A stretch of 64,000 nucleotides of DNA from the NCBI GenBank assembly GCA_001604005.1, contig LVAM01000016.1, positions 25,565 to 89,564 of the forward strand, given 5' to 3'. Each line of letters opens with the position of its first letter. Position 1 is the first letter of the stretch. Under the pieces are notes generated by a model. That model made no database searches. It was not told where the DNA came from and saw only the letters and a program-made list of their open reading frames with translations. This document shows, piece after piece, positions 17,982 through 25,445 of the stretch. The DNA is from Clostridiales bacterium Firm_07 (GTDB lineage Bacteria; Bacillota; Clostridia; Oscillospirales; CAG-272). The position numbers and the translations under genes were made by a program.

Positions 17982-18653
17982 TCAGTCTATCATCGTATAC
18001 GCGGGGACGGTCACCGTCGTCGTCCCGCGATCGCTGAACACAATGACCATCGTGTCGCGGGTTTTCGCTCCCACAGTGGCGTTGTCTTTCAGTTTGTTAA
18101 ACACTTCCATTTTCACAAGCGTGCCGTCCTCAAAGAAGAGGTTGACGGTTTCAACGGCTTCCTCGTCGTCCGAGAGTTTTACGTTGTGGAGCACGTAGCA
18201 TTTCGCTTTTTTGTCGTACTGCGCGTCGGAAAAATTCAGGCCGGAAGCGGCGGCAAATTCTTCGATGGATTTGTGGGGATCCGACACGTATTCGGAAACG
18301 TATCCCACCCATCTCGGCGTATCTTTGGTGCCGGCGTTGTAGACCATCACCCATTGATCGTCTTTTTTGTCGTAATACCCTTCTTCAAATTCCTCTCCTT
18401 CCGCATAGGATTGATAGGCTTTGGTCGCTTCGATTTTCAGCGTGGAAACGCTTTCTTTATTCACCGCAGAGCCGTCTTCTTTCACCGTTTTTTCGGTCAC
18501 GGTCACGGTGAGGTTGTTCCATTTGGAAATATCCAGCGCGGCTTTCCAAGCTTCCTCTTCCACCTTCGGCTTGTCGCAGCCGGTAAAGAATACAAGGCAA
18601 GCGGTAAGCATTGCAAGGCAAAGGAAGAGAGAGATCGATCTTCTTGTTTTCAT
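17982..18653 (-). CDS. putative lipoprotein
   Basis: A 223-aa protein with a signal peptide and lipobox FFTGC (Cys near residue 25), so it is surface-anchored. The mature part is acidic, beta-rich and has no motif I recognise; the repeated style of EAT/DKK/DDQWVMVYN suggests a beta-sheet surface protein. The ATG at 18653 follows AAAGGAC; an upstream in-frame start would lie in the promoter. Function unknown. Confidence 0.7.
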   Translation of the reverse strand: MKTRRSISLFLCLAMLTACLVFFTGCDKPKVEEEAWKAALDISKWNNLTVTVTEKTVKEDGSAVNKESVSTLKIEATKAYQSYAEGEEFEEGYYDKKDDQWVMVYNAGTKDTPRWVGYVSEYVSDPHKSIEEFAAASGLNFSDAQYDKKAKCYVLHNVKLSDDEEAVETVNLFFEDGTLVKMEVFNKLKDNATVGAKTRDTMVIVFSDRGTTTVTVPAYTMID

Positions 18654-18695
18654 TTTGTTGTCCTTTCTTTTGTTGTTTCCGCGAAAGCGGTACAT

Positions 18696-18723
18696 ATAGT
18701 ATGATACAAAGCACAAGGTTCAA
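18696..18723 (-). promoter_or_regulatory. lipoprotein promoter
   Basis: Minus-strand TTGAAC and TACTAT with a 16 bp spacer, 43 bp before the start codon. Confidence 0.55.
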
Positions 18724-18745
18724 TGTTTTCGCGCGTTTGCTTTTC

Positions 18746-18782
18746 AAATGCCCTGCCGGAGTTTCCCGGCAGGGCATTTTTA
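18746..18782 (-). terminator. terminator of hpf
   Basis: AATGCCCTGCCGG/CCGGCAGGGCATT stem with T-rich flank just after the hpf stop. Confidence 0.85.
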
Positions 18783-19295
18783 TCAGGTTTCGGCAACGAT
18801 CAAACCGTAATCGCCGTCTTTGCGGCGATAAACGACGCAAGGTTCGTTCGTGCGGTCGTCACGGAATACAAAGAACTGATGTTCCAGAAGATTCATCTGC
18901 AAGATCGCCTCTTCCACCGACATTGGCTTGACGGGGAAGGATTTTGTGCGAATGCGGAATTCTTCTTCCTCTTCGACCTCGTCTTCCGCGTCGAACGCGC
19001 CCTCCCGCAGACGTTTTTGCAATCGCGTCTTGTTTTTGCGGATCTGTGCGTACAGCGCCTCCATCGCGCGGTCAACGGAATTTTCAAAAGTTTCGTCGCC
19101 GACCTCGCTGCGGAAGATCGTTCCGCCGGAGAGCACCGTCACCTCAATATATTTGAGGTCGTGGCGGCAACTGAACACGATGCTGCCTTCGGCATCGTCC
19201 CGAAAGAAACGATCCAGTTTGGAGAACTTTTTTTCGGCAAGTTCCCGCAGAGAGGGCCGAACGTTCATTTGCTTTCCGCTGATGGTCATTTTCAT
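18783..19295 (-). CDS. hpf: ribosome hibernation promoting factor, long form
   Basis: A 170-aa long-form HPF that dimerises 70S ribosomes into inactive 100S particles in stationary phase. The N-terminal S30AE domain occupies about residues 1-100. After an acidic linker the C-terminal dimerisation domain is visible (KPMSVEEAILQMNLLEHQFFVFRD). The ATG at 19295 is the family start; an earlier in-frame start crosses the promoter. Confidence 0.94.
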   Translation of the reverse strand: MKMTISGKQMNVRPSLRELAEKKFSKLDRFFRDDAEGSIVFSCRHDLKYIEVTVLSGGTIFRSEVGDETFENSVDRAMEALYAQIRKNKTRLQKRLREGAFDAEDEVEEEEEFRIRTKSFPVKPMSVEEAILQMNLLEHQFFVFRDDRTNEPCVVYRRKDGDYGLIVAET

Positions 19296-19344
19296 AAAGG
19301 ATCCGCCTTTCCGCAACCGTACTGTTTCTTTGGTTGCTACCATT

Positions 19345-19353
19345 ATTATAGCA
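19345..19353 (-). promoter_or_regulatory. hpf extended -10 promoter
   Basis: Minus-strand TGCTATAAT, a TGn-extended -10 element, 50 bp before the hpf start. No good -35 is visible. Confidence 0.5.
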
Positions 19354-19410
19354 CACCTTTTGTGAAAAATAAATAGTTTTGCGGGAAAGCAAAGATTTTT
19401 TCTGTGAATT

Positions 19411-20226
19411 TTAATCGAAAGTGGCGAGCCAACGGAGCGCCAACTCCACCCAAATGGCGGCGTGCGGCACGACGAAAGTGTCATCGCCGGAGCGCGTTTG
19501 CTCGTTGGAAAGAGCGAGACCGTGCACGCCCTCGGGGAAAATGTGCATCTCGAAAGGAACGCCCGCCGTTCTCATCGCCTCGGCAAAGAAAAGCGCGTTT
19601 TGCACGGGAACGGCCTGATCGGAGAAAGTATGCCACAGGAAAGCGGGCGGCGTGGTGGGGGAAACGTGCTTTTCAAGAGAAAAGCGATCGGCTTCCTCCT
19701 CGGTATACACGCTTTTCCCGCAAAGATTTTGGATCGTACCTTTGTGCGTGTATTTGCCCGCGGTGATGACGGGATAGGAAAGGATCATACCCGTGGGGCG
19801 CGCGACGTCGCGCGGCGCGCCGGAAAGAACTTCGTCAAGCACCGGGCTGTCCCACAAAACGCCGGCGGAAGCGGCAAGGTGTCCGCCCGCCGAAAAGCCG
19901 CAGGTGAAGACGTATTTGGGATCCACGTTGTATTCTGTCGCGTGTTCGCGGATATAGCGAATGGCAAGCGCAACTTGTTTTAAGGGCTTATAGTCGCACG
20001 CGCCAGCACGTCCCGTGGTGTAGCGCAGAATGAAGGTGGCGTATCCGGCCGCCAAAAACTGCGTGGCGATCGGCTCCGCCTCACGGTCGGAAAGCGCGCT
20101 GTAACCGCCGCCTGGGCACACGAGTATCGCGCGGCGCGGCGAGAGTTTCAATTCTCCCGTATTGCTGATGCAAAGAGAGGTGAGCGTGGCGTCAAAGGGG
20201 GAAAGCGTAACGGTTTGACAGATCAT
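19411..20226 (-). CDS. alpha/beta hydrolase, probable carbohydrate or small-ester esterase
   Basis: A 271-aa alpha/beta hydrolase of the BD-FAE/acetyl esterase kind. The oxyanion PGGGY is near residue 37 and the nucleophile elbow GFSAGG near residue 113. An Asp (FSDQAVPV) and His (GVHGL) lie in the C-terminal third as the probable triad. No signal peptide, so it is cytoplasmic. The ATG at 20226 follows AGAGGTT. The substrate is unknown; related proteins deacylate xylan or other sugars. Confidence 0.82.
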   Translation of the reverse strand: MICQTVTLSPFDATLTSLCISNTGELKLSPRRAILVCPGGGYSALSDREAEPIATQFLAAGYATFILRYTTGRAGACDYKPLKQVALAIRYIREHATEYNVDPKYVFTCGFSAGGHLAASAGVLWDSPVLDEVLSGAPRDVARPTGMILSYPVITAGKYTHKGTIQNLCGKSVYTEEEADRFSLEKHVSPTTPPAFLWHTFSDQAVPVQNALFFAEAMRTAGVPFEMHIFPEGVHGLALSNEQTRSGDDTFVVPHAAIWVELALRWLATFD

Positions 20227-20354
20227 AAGGAACCTCTTTTCTCCGCTTTCGCGGTGTTGTGCTTTCATTATAGCGCGTTTGGAACGGAAAAACAAGCGAT
20301 AGGAGAATTTTCGGAAAAACTTTCGGGAAAGTTTTCGGAATGTCGTGCTTTTCC

Positions 20355-20383
20355 TTGACAACGGGGCGCGAAAGGTTTATAAT
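20355..20383 (+). promoter_or_regulatory. folT-folC promoter
   Basis: Perfect TTGACA (20355-20360) and TATAAT (20378-20383) with a 17 bp spacer, directly before a riboswitch. Confidence 0.9.
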
Positions 20384-20395
20384 AAAATCAAATTT

Positions 20396-20542
20396 GAAGA
20401 GTAAAAGTCGTGGCGTTGAGTGCCGACGGGACGGGGAGTTGCCGGTCGGACGAAGTGAGCGATCCGCGATCACGGCTTTGCATCCCGCTTCATCTGAAAA
20501 TCGGGCTGAGCCTCCTTTTTTGGTGAAAATCGGGAAGGAGGT
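20396..20542 (+). promoter_or_regulatory. tetrahydrofolate riboswitch and expression platform
   Basis: 20396-20491 matches the folT-motif (THF) riboswitch closely: GAAGAGTA at the 5' side, GTGGCGTTGAGTG, GGGACGGGGAGTTG, ACGAAGTGAGCG, CGCGATCACGGC, and the 3' strand TTTGCATCCCGCTTC. The ends (GAAG...CTTC) pair. Downstream CCTCCTTTTTT (20511-20521) can pair with the ribosome site GGAAGGAGG (20533-20541), so control is probably translational. The downstream genes are folate genes. Confidence 0.9.
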
Positions 20543-20548
20543 GCTTTT

Positions 20549-21097
20549 ATGTCGGAAAAAAAGAGTTTGGGCGCATCGCGCCGCTCCGCGCGTTTGCGCG
20601 TGCTTGTTTTCACGGCGTTGCTTGCCGCCATGAGCGTGATCCTGGCGTTCATTGCCAAAAAGATCTTCGGCACGTTTTTTATTCGCGTGACCTTTGAAAA
20701 TTTGCCCATCGTCTTTTGCGGCGTCGCTTTCGGCCCCGTCCCCGCCGTACTCGCGGGTGTGGCGGCGGATCTTTGCAGTTGCCTTTTTGCGGGGCAGGCG
20801 CCTTTGCCGCTTTTCACCGTCGGAGCGGCGTCGATCGGGCTTATATCGGGGCTTTTGGGCCGCTACGTGCGCGAAAAACCGTGTTATGCGCGTTTTCTTC
20901 TTTGCGAACTTGCCGCGCAGACGGTCGGTTCGATCCTGATCAAATCCTTCGCGTTGCATTTCTTTTATCAAACCCCGTATGCCGTGCTCTTGTGGCGCGT
21001 GCCGCTTTATATCGGCATCGCCGCGGCGGAATCGCTTGCCCTCTCGCTGCTTTTTCGCCACCCGCAGATCTCGAAAATGTTGGAAGGTGTTGTATGA
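20549..21097 (+). CDS. folT: folate ECF transporter S component FolT
   Basis: A 182-aa integral membrane protein with about five to six hydrophobic helices. It has the ECF S-component style N-terminal segment (RLRVLVFTALLAAMSVIL) and the conserved FTVGAASIGLISGLLGRY region. Folate specificity is inferred from the THF riboswitch and adjacent folC. The shared ECF module (EcfA/A'/T) is not in the window. The stop overlaps folC as ATGATGA. The start is the ATG at 20549 with GGAAGGAGG upstream. Confidence 0.88.
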   Translation: MSEKKSLGASRRSARLRVLVFTALLAAMSVILAFIAKKIFGTFFIRVTFENLPIVFCGVAFGPVPAVLAGVAADLCSCLFAGQAPLPLFTVGAASIGLISGLLGRYVREKPCYARFLLCELAAQTVGSILIKSFALHFFYQTPYAVLLWRVPLYIGIAAAESLALSLLFRHPQISKMLEGVV

Positions 21098-22377
21098 TGA
21101 CGTACGAAGAAGCCATCGCTTATATTCATTCGGTGTCGTGGAAAGGGAGCCGCCCGGGGCTTGCCCGCATTAAAAAATTACTCGACGGGCTCGGTAACCC
21201 CCAAAACGGTCTTCGTTTTGTCCACATTGCCGGTACAAACGGCAAGGGATCGGTCTCGGCGATGACCGAGAGCGTTTTGCGTGCCGCCGGATACCGAACG
21301 GGGCTTTTCGTGTCGCCCTACATTCGCTTTTTCGAGGAACGCATCGTATGTTGCGGCGAGATGATCGCAAAGGACGATCTTTCCCGTCTTTGCGCCAAAG
21401 TGCGCGCGGTCGCCGACACGATGGAGGACGCGCCCACCGAATTTGAACTCATCACCGCCATCGGGTTTCTTTATTTTGCCGAGCAAAAATGCGACGTTGT
21501 GGTATTGGAAACGGGGCTCGGCGGCAGGCTGGACGCGACAAACGTCATCAAAGACCCGCTTCTCACCGTCATCACGGGCATTGCACTGGATCACACCGCG
21601 ATCCTCGGCGACACGGTGGAAAAGATCGCCGCGGAAAAAGCGGGGATCATCAAAAGCGGCGCACCGATGCTCTACGGCGGCAGGGATCTTGCCGCGCGGC
21701 GCGTGATCGAAGGAGCGGCGCGGAAAGCGGGCGTTCCCTTTGTCGCATCGGCGGATATCCCCCTTTCAGTGCGTGAAATGACGCTTTCCGGCACGCGCGT
21801 TGATTTCGGCGCGTGGAAAAACGTGTATATTCCGCTCCTCGGCGTTTATCAGCCGCAAAATCTCGCCACCGTGCTCTCTGCCGTGGATCTTTTGCGCACA
21901 CTGGGCGTATTTGTTTCCGACGAGGCGCTCCGCGCGGGGCTGTCGCGCGTGGTGTGGCACGGCAGATTTGAGAAACTTTCCGAAGATCCGCTGATCTTTT
22001 CGGACGGCGCGCACAATCCCGAAGGGATCGCGGCGGCGACGGAAAGCATCAAGCACTATTTCGGAGGCGAAAAAGTTATACTTTTGTGCGGTGTTATGGC
22101 GGACAAGGCGTATACCCAAATGGTGGGGACGCTCGCGCCGGTCGCGTGGGAAGTCTATACGCTGACGCCTGAAAATCCGCGCGCGCTTTCTGCCGCTGAT
22201 CTTGCCGATACGTTCCGCGCGGCGGGCGTGCCCGCCACGGCGTGCGGCAGCGTGCCCGAAGCCGTGTCGGCGGCTTTGGCGGCGGCAAGGGCGACAAAGC
22301 GCCCCCTCTTTTCTCTCGGTTCCCTCTATATGTATAAAGAAGTCGTGGACGCGCTTGCCGCCCAAGGGATTCTTTAA
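21094..22377 (+). CDS. folC: folylpolyglutamate/dihydrofolate synthase
   Basis: A 427-aa Mur-ligase-like ATPase that adds glutamate to folates, keeping them in the cell. The P-loop is AGTNGKGSVSA near residue 49, with the metal-binding SPY and LETGLGGRLDATN further on, and DHTAILGD. The C-terminal domain contains DGAHNPEG. The ATG at 21094 overlaps the folT stop. With folT it forms an uptake-and-trap unit. Confidence 0.93.
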   Translation: MMTYEEAIAYIHSVSWKGSRPGLARIKKLLDGLGNPQNGLRFVHIAGTNGKGSVSAMTESVLRAAGYRTGLFVSPYIRFFEERIVCCGEMIAKDDLSRLCAKVRAVADTMEDAPTEFELITAIGFLYFAEQKCDVVVLETGLGGRLDATNVIKDPLLTVITGIALDHTAILGDTVEKIAAEKAGIIKSGAPMLYGGRDLAARRVIEGAARKAGVPFVASADIPLSVREMTLSGTRVDFGAWKNVYIPLLGVYQPQNLATVLSAVDLLRTLGVFVSDEALRAGLSRVVWHGRFEKLSEDPLIFSDGAHNPEGIAAATESIKHYFGGEKVILLCGVMADKAYTQMVGTLAPVAWEVYTLTPENPRALSAADLADTFRAAGVPATACGSVPEAVSAALAAARATKRPLFSLGSLYMYKEVVDALAAQGIL

Positions 22378-22387
22378 CGTTTCATAA

Positions 22388-22430
22388 CGGTGAGTTCGAA
22401 ACCATCCTCACCTAAAACAAAACTAAGGAG
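22388..22430 (+). promoter_or_regulatory. preQ1-I riboswitch
   Basis: The stem GGTGAG/CTCACC encloses TTCGAAACCATC and is followed by TAAAACAAAACTAAGGAG, the tail that forms the H-type pseudoknot. The ribosome site AAGGAG is part of the tail, so binding would block translation of queT. Confidence 0.88.
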
Positions 22431-22438
22431 TGATTGCT

Positions 22439-23035
22439 ATGTCCCACAAAATCAGAACGAATGAAAAAGTCCGCTTTATCACCCGCGGCGCCGTGATCGC
22501 GGCGCTCTATGTGGTACTGACGTGGCTTGCCGCCTCTCTTGGACTTTCGGGTCAATCGGCGGTGCAGGTGCGCTTTTCCGAAATGCTCACCGTTCTGCCG
22601 TATTTCACGGCGGCGGCGGTGCCCGGGCTGACGATAGGGTGTCTGCTTGCCAACATCCTCACGGGTGCGGCGGTGTTGGATATCATTTTCGGTACGGTTG
22701 CCACTTTGCTCGGCGCGCTCGGCACCTATTTCCTGCGGAAATACCGTTATCTCGCGCCGATCCCGCCGATCGTCGCCAACACCGTGATCGTGCCGTTCGT
22801 CATCAAAGCCGCTTACGTGGACGTTACGGATTCGCTCGGCTTCCTCTTCCTTACGGTCGGCGCGGGCGAGATCATCTCGGCGGGTGTGCTCGGCATGTTG
22901 CTTTTGCTTGCGCTTGACAATCAGCGCCGCTATCCGTTTATGTACGACGAAAAGCAACTGCTGGCGGTGCGCAAAAGAGAAGCCGAAAAAGACGCGGCGG
23001 CAAAACAAAAGGAAACCGCAAAAGACGATACGTAA
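22439..23035 (+). CDS. queT: queuosine precursor ECF transporter S component QueT
   Basis: A 198-aa membrane protein with about five helices matching the QueT family: FSEMLTVLPYF near the N-terminus, GLTIGCLLANI and FGTVATLLGALGTYFLRK, with the C-terminal basic tail. It is expected to be the substrate-capture subunit for queuosine precursors, using a shared ECF energising module. The preQ1-I riboswitch directly upstream supports this. The ATG at 22439 is used; a GTG at 22430 overlaps the ribosome site. Confidence 0.9.
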   Translation: MSHKIRTNEKVRFITRGAVIAALYVVLTWLAASLGLSGQSAVQVRFSEMLTVLPYFTAAAVPGLTIGCLLANILTGAAVLDIIFGTVATLLGALGTYFLRKYRYLAPIPPIVANTVIVPFVIKAAYVDVTDSLGFLFLTVGAGEIISAGVLGMLLLLALDNQRRYPFMYDEKQLLAVRKREAEKDAAAKQKETAKDDT

Positions 23036-23084
23036 GCACGTGCTTTTGCCGAAAAGAGGGAACGGCAAAGGGCGGATACAGCGC

Positions 23085-23116
23085 AAAAAAGACGCCGATT
23101 TTCGGCGTCTTTTTTC
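23085..23116 (+). terminator. terminator after queT
   Basis: AAAAAAGACGCCGA/TCGGCGTCTTTTTT perfect stem, able to act in both directions, also ending a minus-strand transcript. Confidence 0.95.
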
Positions 23117-23121
23117 GTTTA

Positions 23122-23241
23122 TACAAAACCGCACCAATCAAAGATCGATGCGGGTGGGAAGTCTGCGCATAAAAGCCAAACGCTCTTCCCTGTCAGGGCG
23201 GAGATCCCCCTGCTCCCCTCTTTCTCGTTGGGGTGGTGAAA
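23122..23241 (-). ncRNA. candidate structured small RNA
   Basis: A perfect minus-strand promoter (23248-23276) lies just upstream and the hairpin CCGCATCGATC/GATTGGTGCGG followed by TTTTGTAT (23153 down to 23122) would end the transcript. Within about 120 nt are two further stems: CAGGG/CCCTG around GGATCTCCG, and GGGAAG/CTTCCC enclosing GCG/CGC. No start codon with a ribosome site is present. It does not match 6S, SRP or a riboswitch class I can recall. Confidence 0.55.
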
Positions 23242-23247
23242 AATTTT

Positions 23248-23276
23248 ATTATAGCGAGGTGAAAAGAATTTGTCAA
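23248..23276 (-). promoter_or_regulatory. promoter of candidate small RNA
   Basis: Minus-strand TTGACA and TATAAT with a 17 bp spacer, a perfect consensus match that serves no annotated gene. Confidence 0.85.
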
Positions 23277-23337
23277 GAGGGCTTTTCGCTTTTGGCAAAT
23301 ATTTTTGCTCCTCGCGGGTGCTCTTGCAAGCAAGTAC

Positions 23338-23797
23338 GCCGCTTCGGCGGGATGCGAACCCATATGCTTTGCGTTGCCGCAAAGCACTGCGTTCGCTTGT
23401 GTCGCACGAGCGAGAACAAACAGCGCCACCACCCAACAGGGGAATTTCGCCTTCGGCGAATATCCTGCGCCTTGCCGCTTACAAGCAAGCTTGACGCGCT
23501 CTGCGGCGCGGATGCGAACCCATACGCTTTGCGTGTGCAAAGCGTTGGGGCGATTCGCGCGCAGCGCTTCACCAACAAGAAAGCCCCTCGAGTGAGGGGA
23601 AAACTCGCGAGATATACGGGTATTTCGCCTTCGGCGAATATCCTGCGCCTTGCCGCTTACAAGCAAGCTTGACGCGCTCTGCGGCGCGGATGCGAACCCA
23701 TATGCTTTGCGTCGTTGCCGCAAAGCACTGCGTTCGCTTGTGTCGCACGAGCGACAACAAACAGCGCCACCGCCCTGTTGGGCGGTGGCGCTGTTGT
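23338..23797. repeat. tRNA-adjacent tandem hairpin-repeat cluster
   Basis: Two modules recur. One (about 80 bp, 23444-23523 and 23622-23701) begins ATTTCGCCTTCGGCGAATAT and ends GGATGCGAACCCATA. The other (about 83 bp, 23351-23433 and 23689-23773) holds ATGCGAACCCATATGCTTTG, a GCAAAGC hairpin and ATCGC-like stems. A third CGCTTTGCG hairpin is at 23524-23545. The minus strand GGGTTCGCATCC resembles a tRNA T-arm. The cluster ends in a 20 bp GCGCCACCGCCC/GGGCGGTGGCGC stem. No coding gene is supported here. Confidence 0.75.
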
Positions 23798-23872
23798 TGG
23801 TGACCCGTACGGGAATCGAACCCATGTTACCGCCGTGAAAGGGCGGTGTCTTAACCCCTGGACGAACGGGCC
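23798..23872 (-). tRNA. tRNA-Glu (anticodon TTC)
   Basis: A complete 75-nt cloverleaf with acceptor GGCCCGT/ACGGGTC, anticodon loop CTTTCAC in the stem CCGCC/GGCGG, T-loop TTCGATT and encoded CCA. It lies 1 bp after tRNA-Met and shares its promoter. Confidence 0.95.
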
Positions 23873-23873
23873 G

Positions 23874-23950
23874 TGGTAGCGGAGATCGGACTTGAACCTA
23901 TGACCTACCGGGTATGAACCGGTTGCTCTAGCCAGCTGAGCTACTCCGCC
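23874..23950 (-). tRNA. tRNA-Met (anticodon CAT)
   Basis: A complete 77-nt cloverleaf with acceptor GGCGGAG/CTCCGCT, anticodon stem ACCGG/CCGGT and loop TTCATAC, T-loop TTCAAGT and encoded CCA. The paired first acceptor position argues against an initiator; a CAT anticodon could also be Ile-lysidine-modified, but overall it resembles elongator Met. Confidence 0.9.
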
Positions 23951-23969
23951 ATATTGGGAAGACTTGCTT

Positions 23970-23998
23970 ATTATAGCACAAAGCCCCCCGATTGTCAA
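23970..23998 (-). promoter_or_regulatory. tRNA-Met/tRNA-Glu promoter
   Basis: Minus-strand TTGACA and TATAAT with a 17 bp spacer, about 20 bp before tRNA-Met. Confidence 0.9.
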
Positions 23999-24052
23999 CA
24001 CCTTTTGCCAAAAAAATTTGCCGCTTGAAGCACCGTTTTTGCGGCAAAGTGC

Positions 24053-24081
24053 TTTACAAACCCTACGATATATGTTAAAAT
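24053..24081 (+). promoter_or_regulatory. rnf operon promoter
   Basis: TTTACA at 24053-24058 and TAAAAT at 24076-24081 with a 17 bp spacer, followed by rnfC at 24114. Confidence 0.7.
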
Positions 24082-24113
24082 AATAACATCTATGTAAAGA
24101 TAGGGGGGGCAAT

Positions 24114-25445
24114 ATGAAATCTACATTCAAGGGCGGCGTCCACGTTACCGAATATAAAAACACCCGCGCCGCCGCGATCGAGACAATGCCCGCGCCGCAA
24201 TTCGTCACCATTCCGCTTTCCCAACATATCGGCGCGCCCGCCGCGCCGGTGGTGGCAAAAGGCGATTACGTGGCGTATGCCCAGGTCATCGGCAGAGTGG
24301 AAAACGGGCTTGGCTGTCCCGTGCACGCCAGCGTTTCCGGCACCGTAAAAGAGATCAAGACGATCGAAAATCCCGTGGGCAGAAGCGTACAAGCCGTCGT
24401 AATCGAAAACGACGGACTCTACACGTTGTCAAGCGAGGTCAAGCCTTTTCCGAAACCGCTTGCCGAGACGAGCGCCGAGGAGATCGTAAACTTGATCCGC
24501 GAGGCGGGCATTTCGGGTATGGGCGGCGCAACGTTTCCGACCTATGCCAAATTGCAATCCGCCATCGGAAAAGCCGACACGCTTCTGATCAACTGCGCGG
24601 AATGCGAGCCCTTTATCACCGCCAACCATCGCGTGATGTTAGAGCGTCCGCAGGAGATCATCGGCGGCACCGAGATCCTGATGCACGCGCTGGGGCTGAC
24701 TTGCGCCACCATTGCCGTGGAAGACAATAAACCCGACGCGATCGCGCGTTTGCGGGAGCATACCACGCCGCAGATCCGCATAGCGGAACTGAAAACCAAA
24801 TATCCGCAGGGCGACGAGCGGCAGATCATTTATGCCTTAACGGGCAGGGAACTTGCGGGCGGCAAATTGCCCGCCGACGTCGGCTGTGTCATTTTCAACG
24901 CCGAGACCACCGCCGCCGTGTGGCACGCTTTTTATCACGGTATGCCGCTTTGCAAGCGCGTGGTGACGGTGGACGGCGACTGTATCGCGCGTCCCACCAA
25001 CGTCCTGGTACACATCGGCACTTCCTATCGCGATCTTTTCCGCTATTGCGGCGGGCTTGTAAAAGAGCCGGACCGCATCATCAACGGCGGTCCGATGATG
25101 GGATTTACGCAGTGGAATATCGACGCCCCGATCACCAAAGGCGCTTCCGCCATTTTGGTGTTTTCGAAAGACTTTGCCGCCAAGGGCGAGAGCCGGCAGG
25201 TGCCCGCGTGCATTCGATGCGGGCGGTGCGTGGCGCATTGTCCGATGCACCTGATGCCGCAAATGCTGGTACAACTGTCTATGCAGCGCCGCTATGAAGA
25301 TATGAAAGAATTCAACGTGATGAGCTGTGTGGAGTGCGGCACGTGCTCCTACGGCTGCCCCGGCAGTATGCCGATCGTGGAATATATTCGCGTGGCGAAA
25401 GCGGCTATCCGCGCCGCCGCGATGAAAGGAGGGGAGAAAAAGTGA
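24114..25445 (+). CDS. rnfC: Rnf electron transport complex subunit C
   Basis: A 443-aa peripheral subunit that takes electrons to NAD. The N-terminal biotinyl-like region (HASVSGTVKEI) precedes the NADH/FMN-binding SLBB domain with GMGGATFPT near residue 137. Two 4Fe-4S clusters are visible as CIRCGRCVAHCP and CVECGTCSYGCP near the C-terminus. First gene of rnfCDGEAB, with GGGGGGC before the ATG. The stop overlaps the rnfD GTG. Confidence 0.95.
   Translation: MKSTFKGGVHVTEYKNTRAAAIETMPAPQFVTIPLSQHIGAPAAPVVAKGDYVAYAQVIGRVENGLGCPVHASVSGTVKEIKTIENPVGRSVQAVVIENDGLYTLSSEVKPFPKPLAETSAEEIVNLIREAGISGMGGATFPTYAKLQSAIGKADTLLINCAECEPFITANHRVMLERPQEIIGGTEILMHALGLTCATIAVEDNKPDAIARLREHTTPQIRIAELKTKYPQGDERQIIYALTGRELAGGKLPADVGCVIFNAETTAAVWHAFYHGMPLCKRVVTVDGDCIARPTNVLVHIGTSYRDLFRYCGGLVKEPDRIINGGPMMGFTQWNIDAPITKGASAILVFSKDFAAKGESRQVPACIRCGRCVAHCPMHLMPQMLVQLSMQRRYEDMKEFNVMSCVECGTCSYGCPGSMPIVEYIRVAKAAIRAAAMKGGEKK

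Noticed and set aside
23338..23797. CRISPR array
   Set aside because: Units are about 80 bp with internal palindromes, without regular short repeats and unique spacers, and no cas genes are present.
22884..24211. Several open frames through the hairpin-repeat cluster on both strands
   Set aside because: They run through repeats, tRNAs and terminators and have no ribosome sites; their sequence similarity to one another reflects the DNA repeats.
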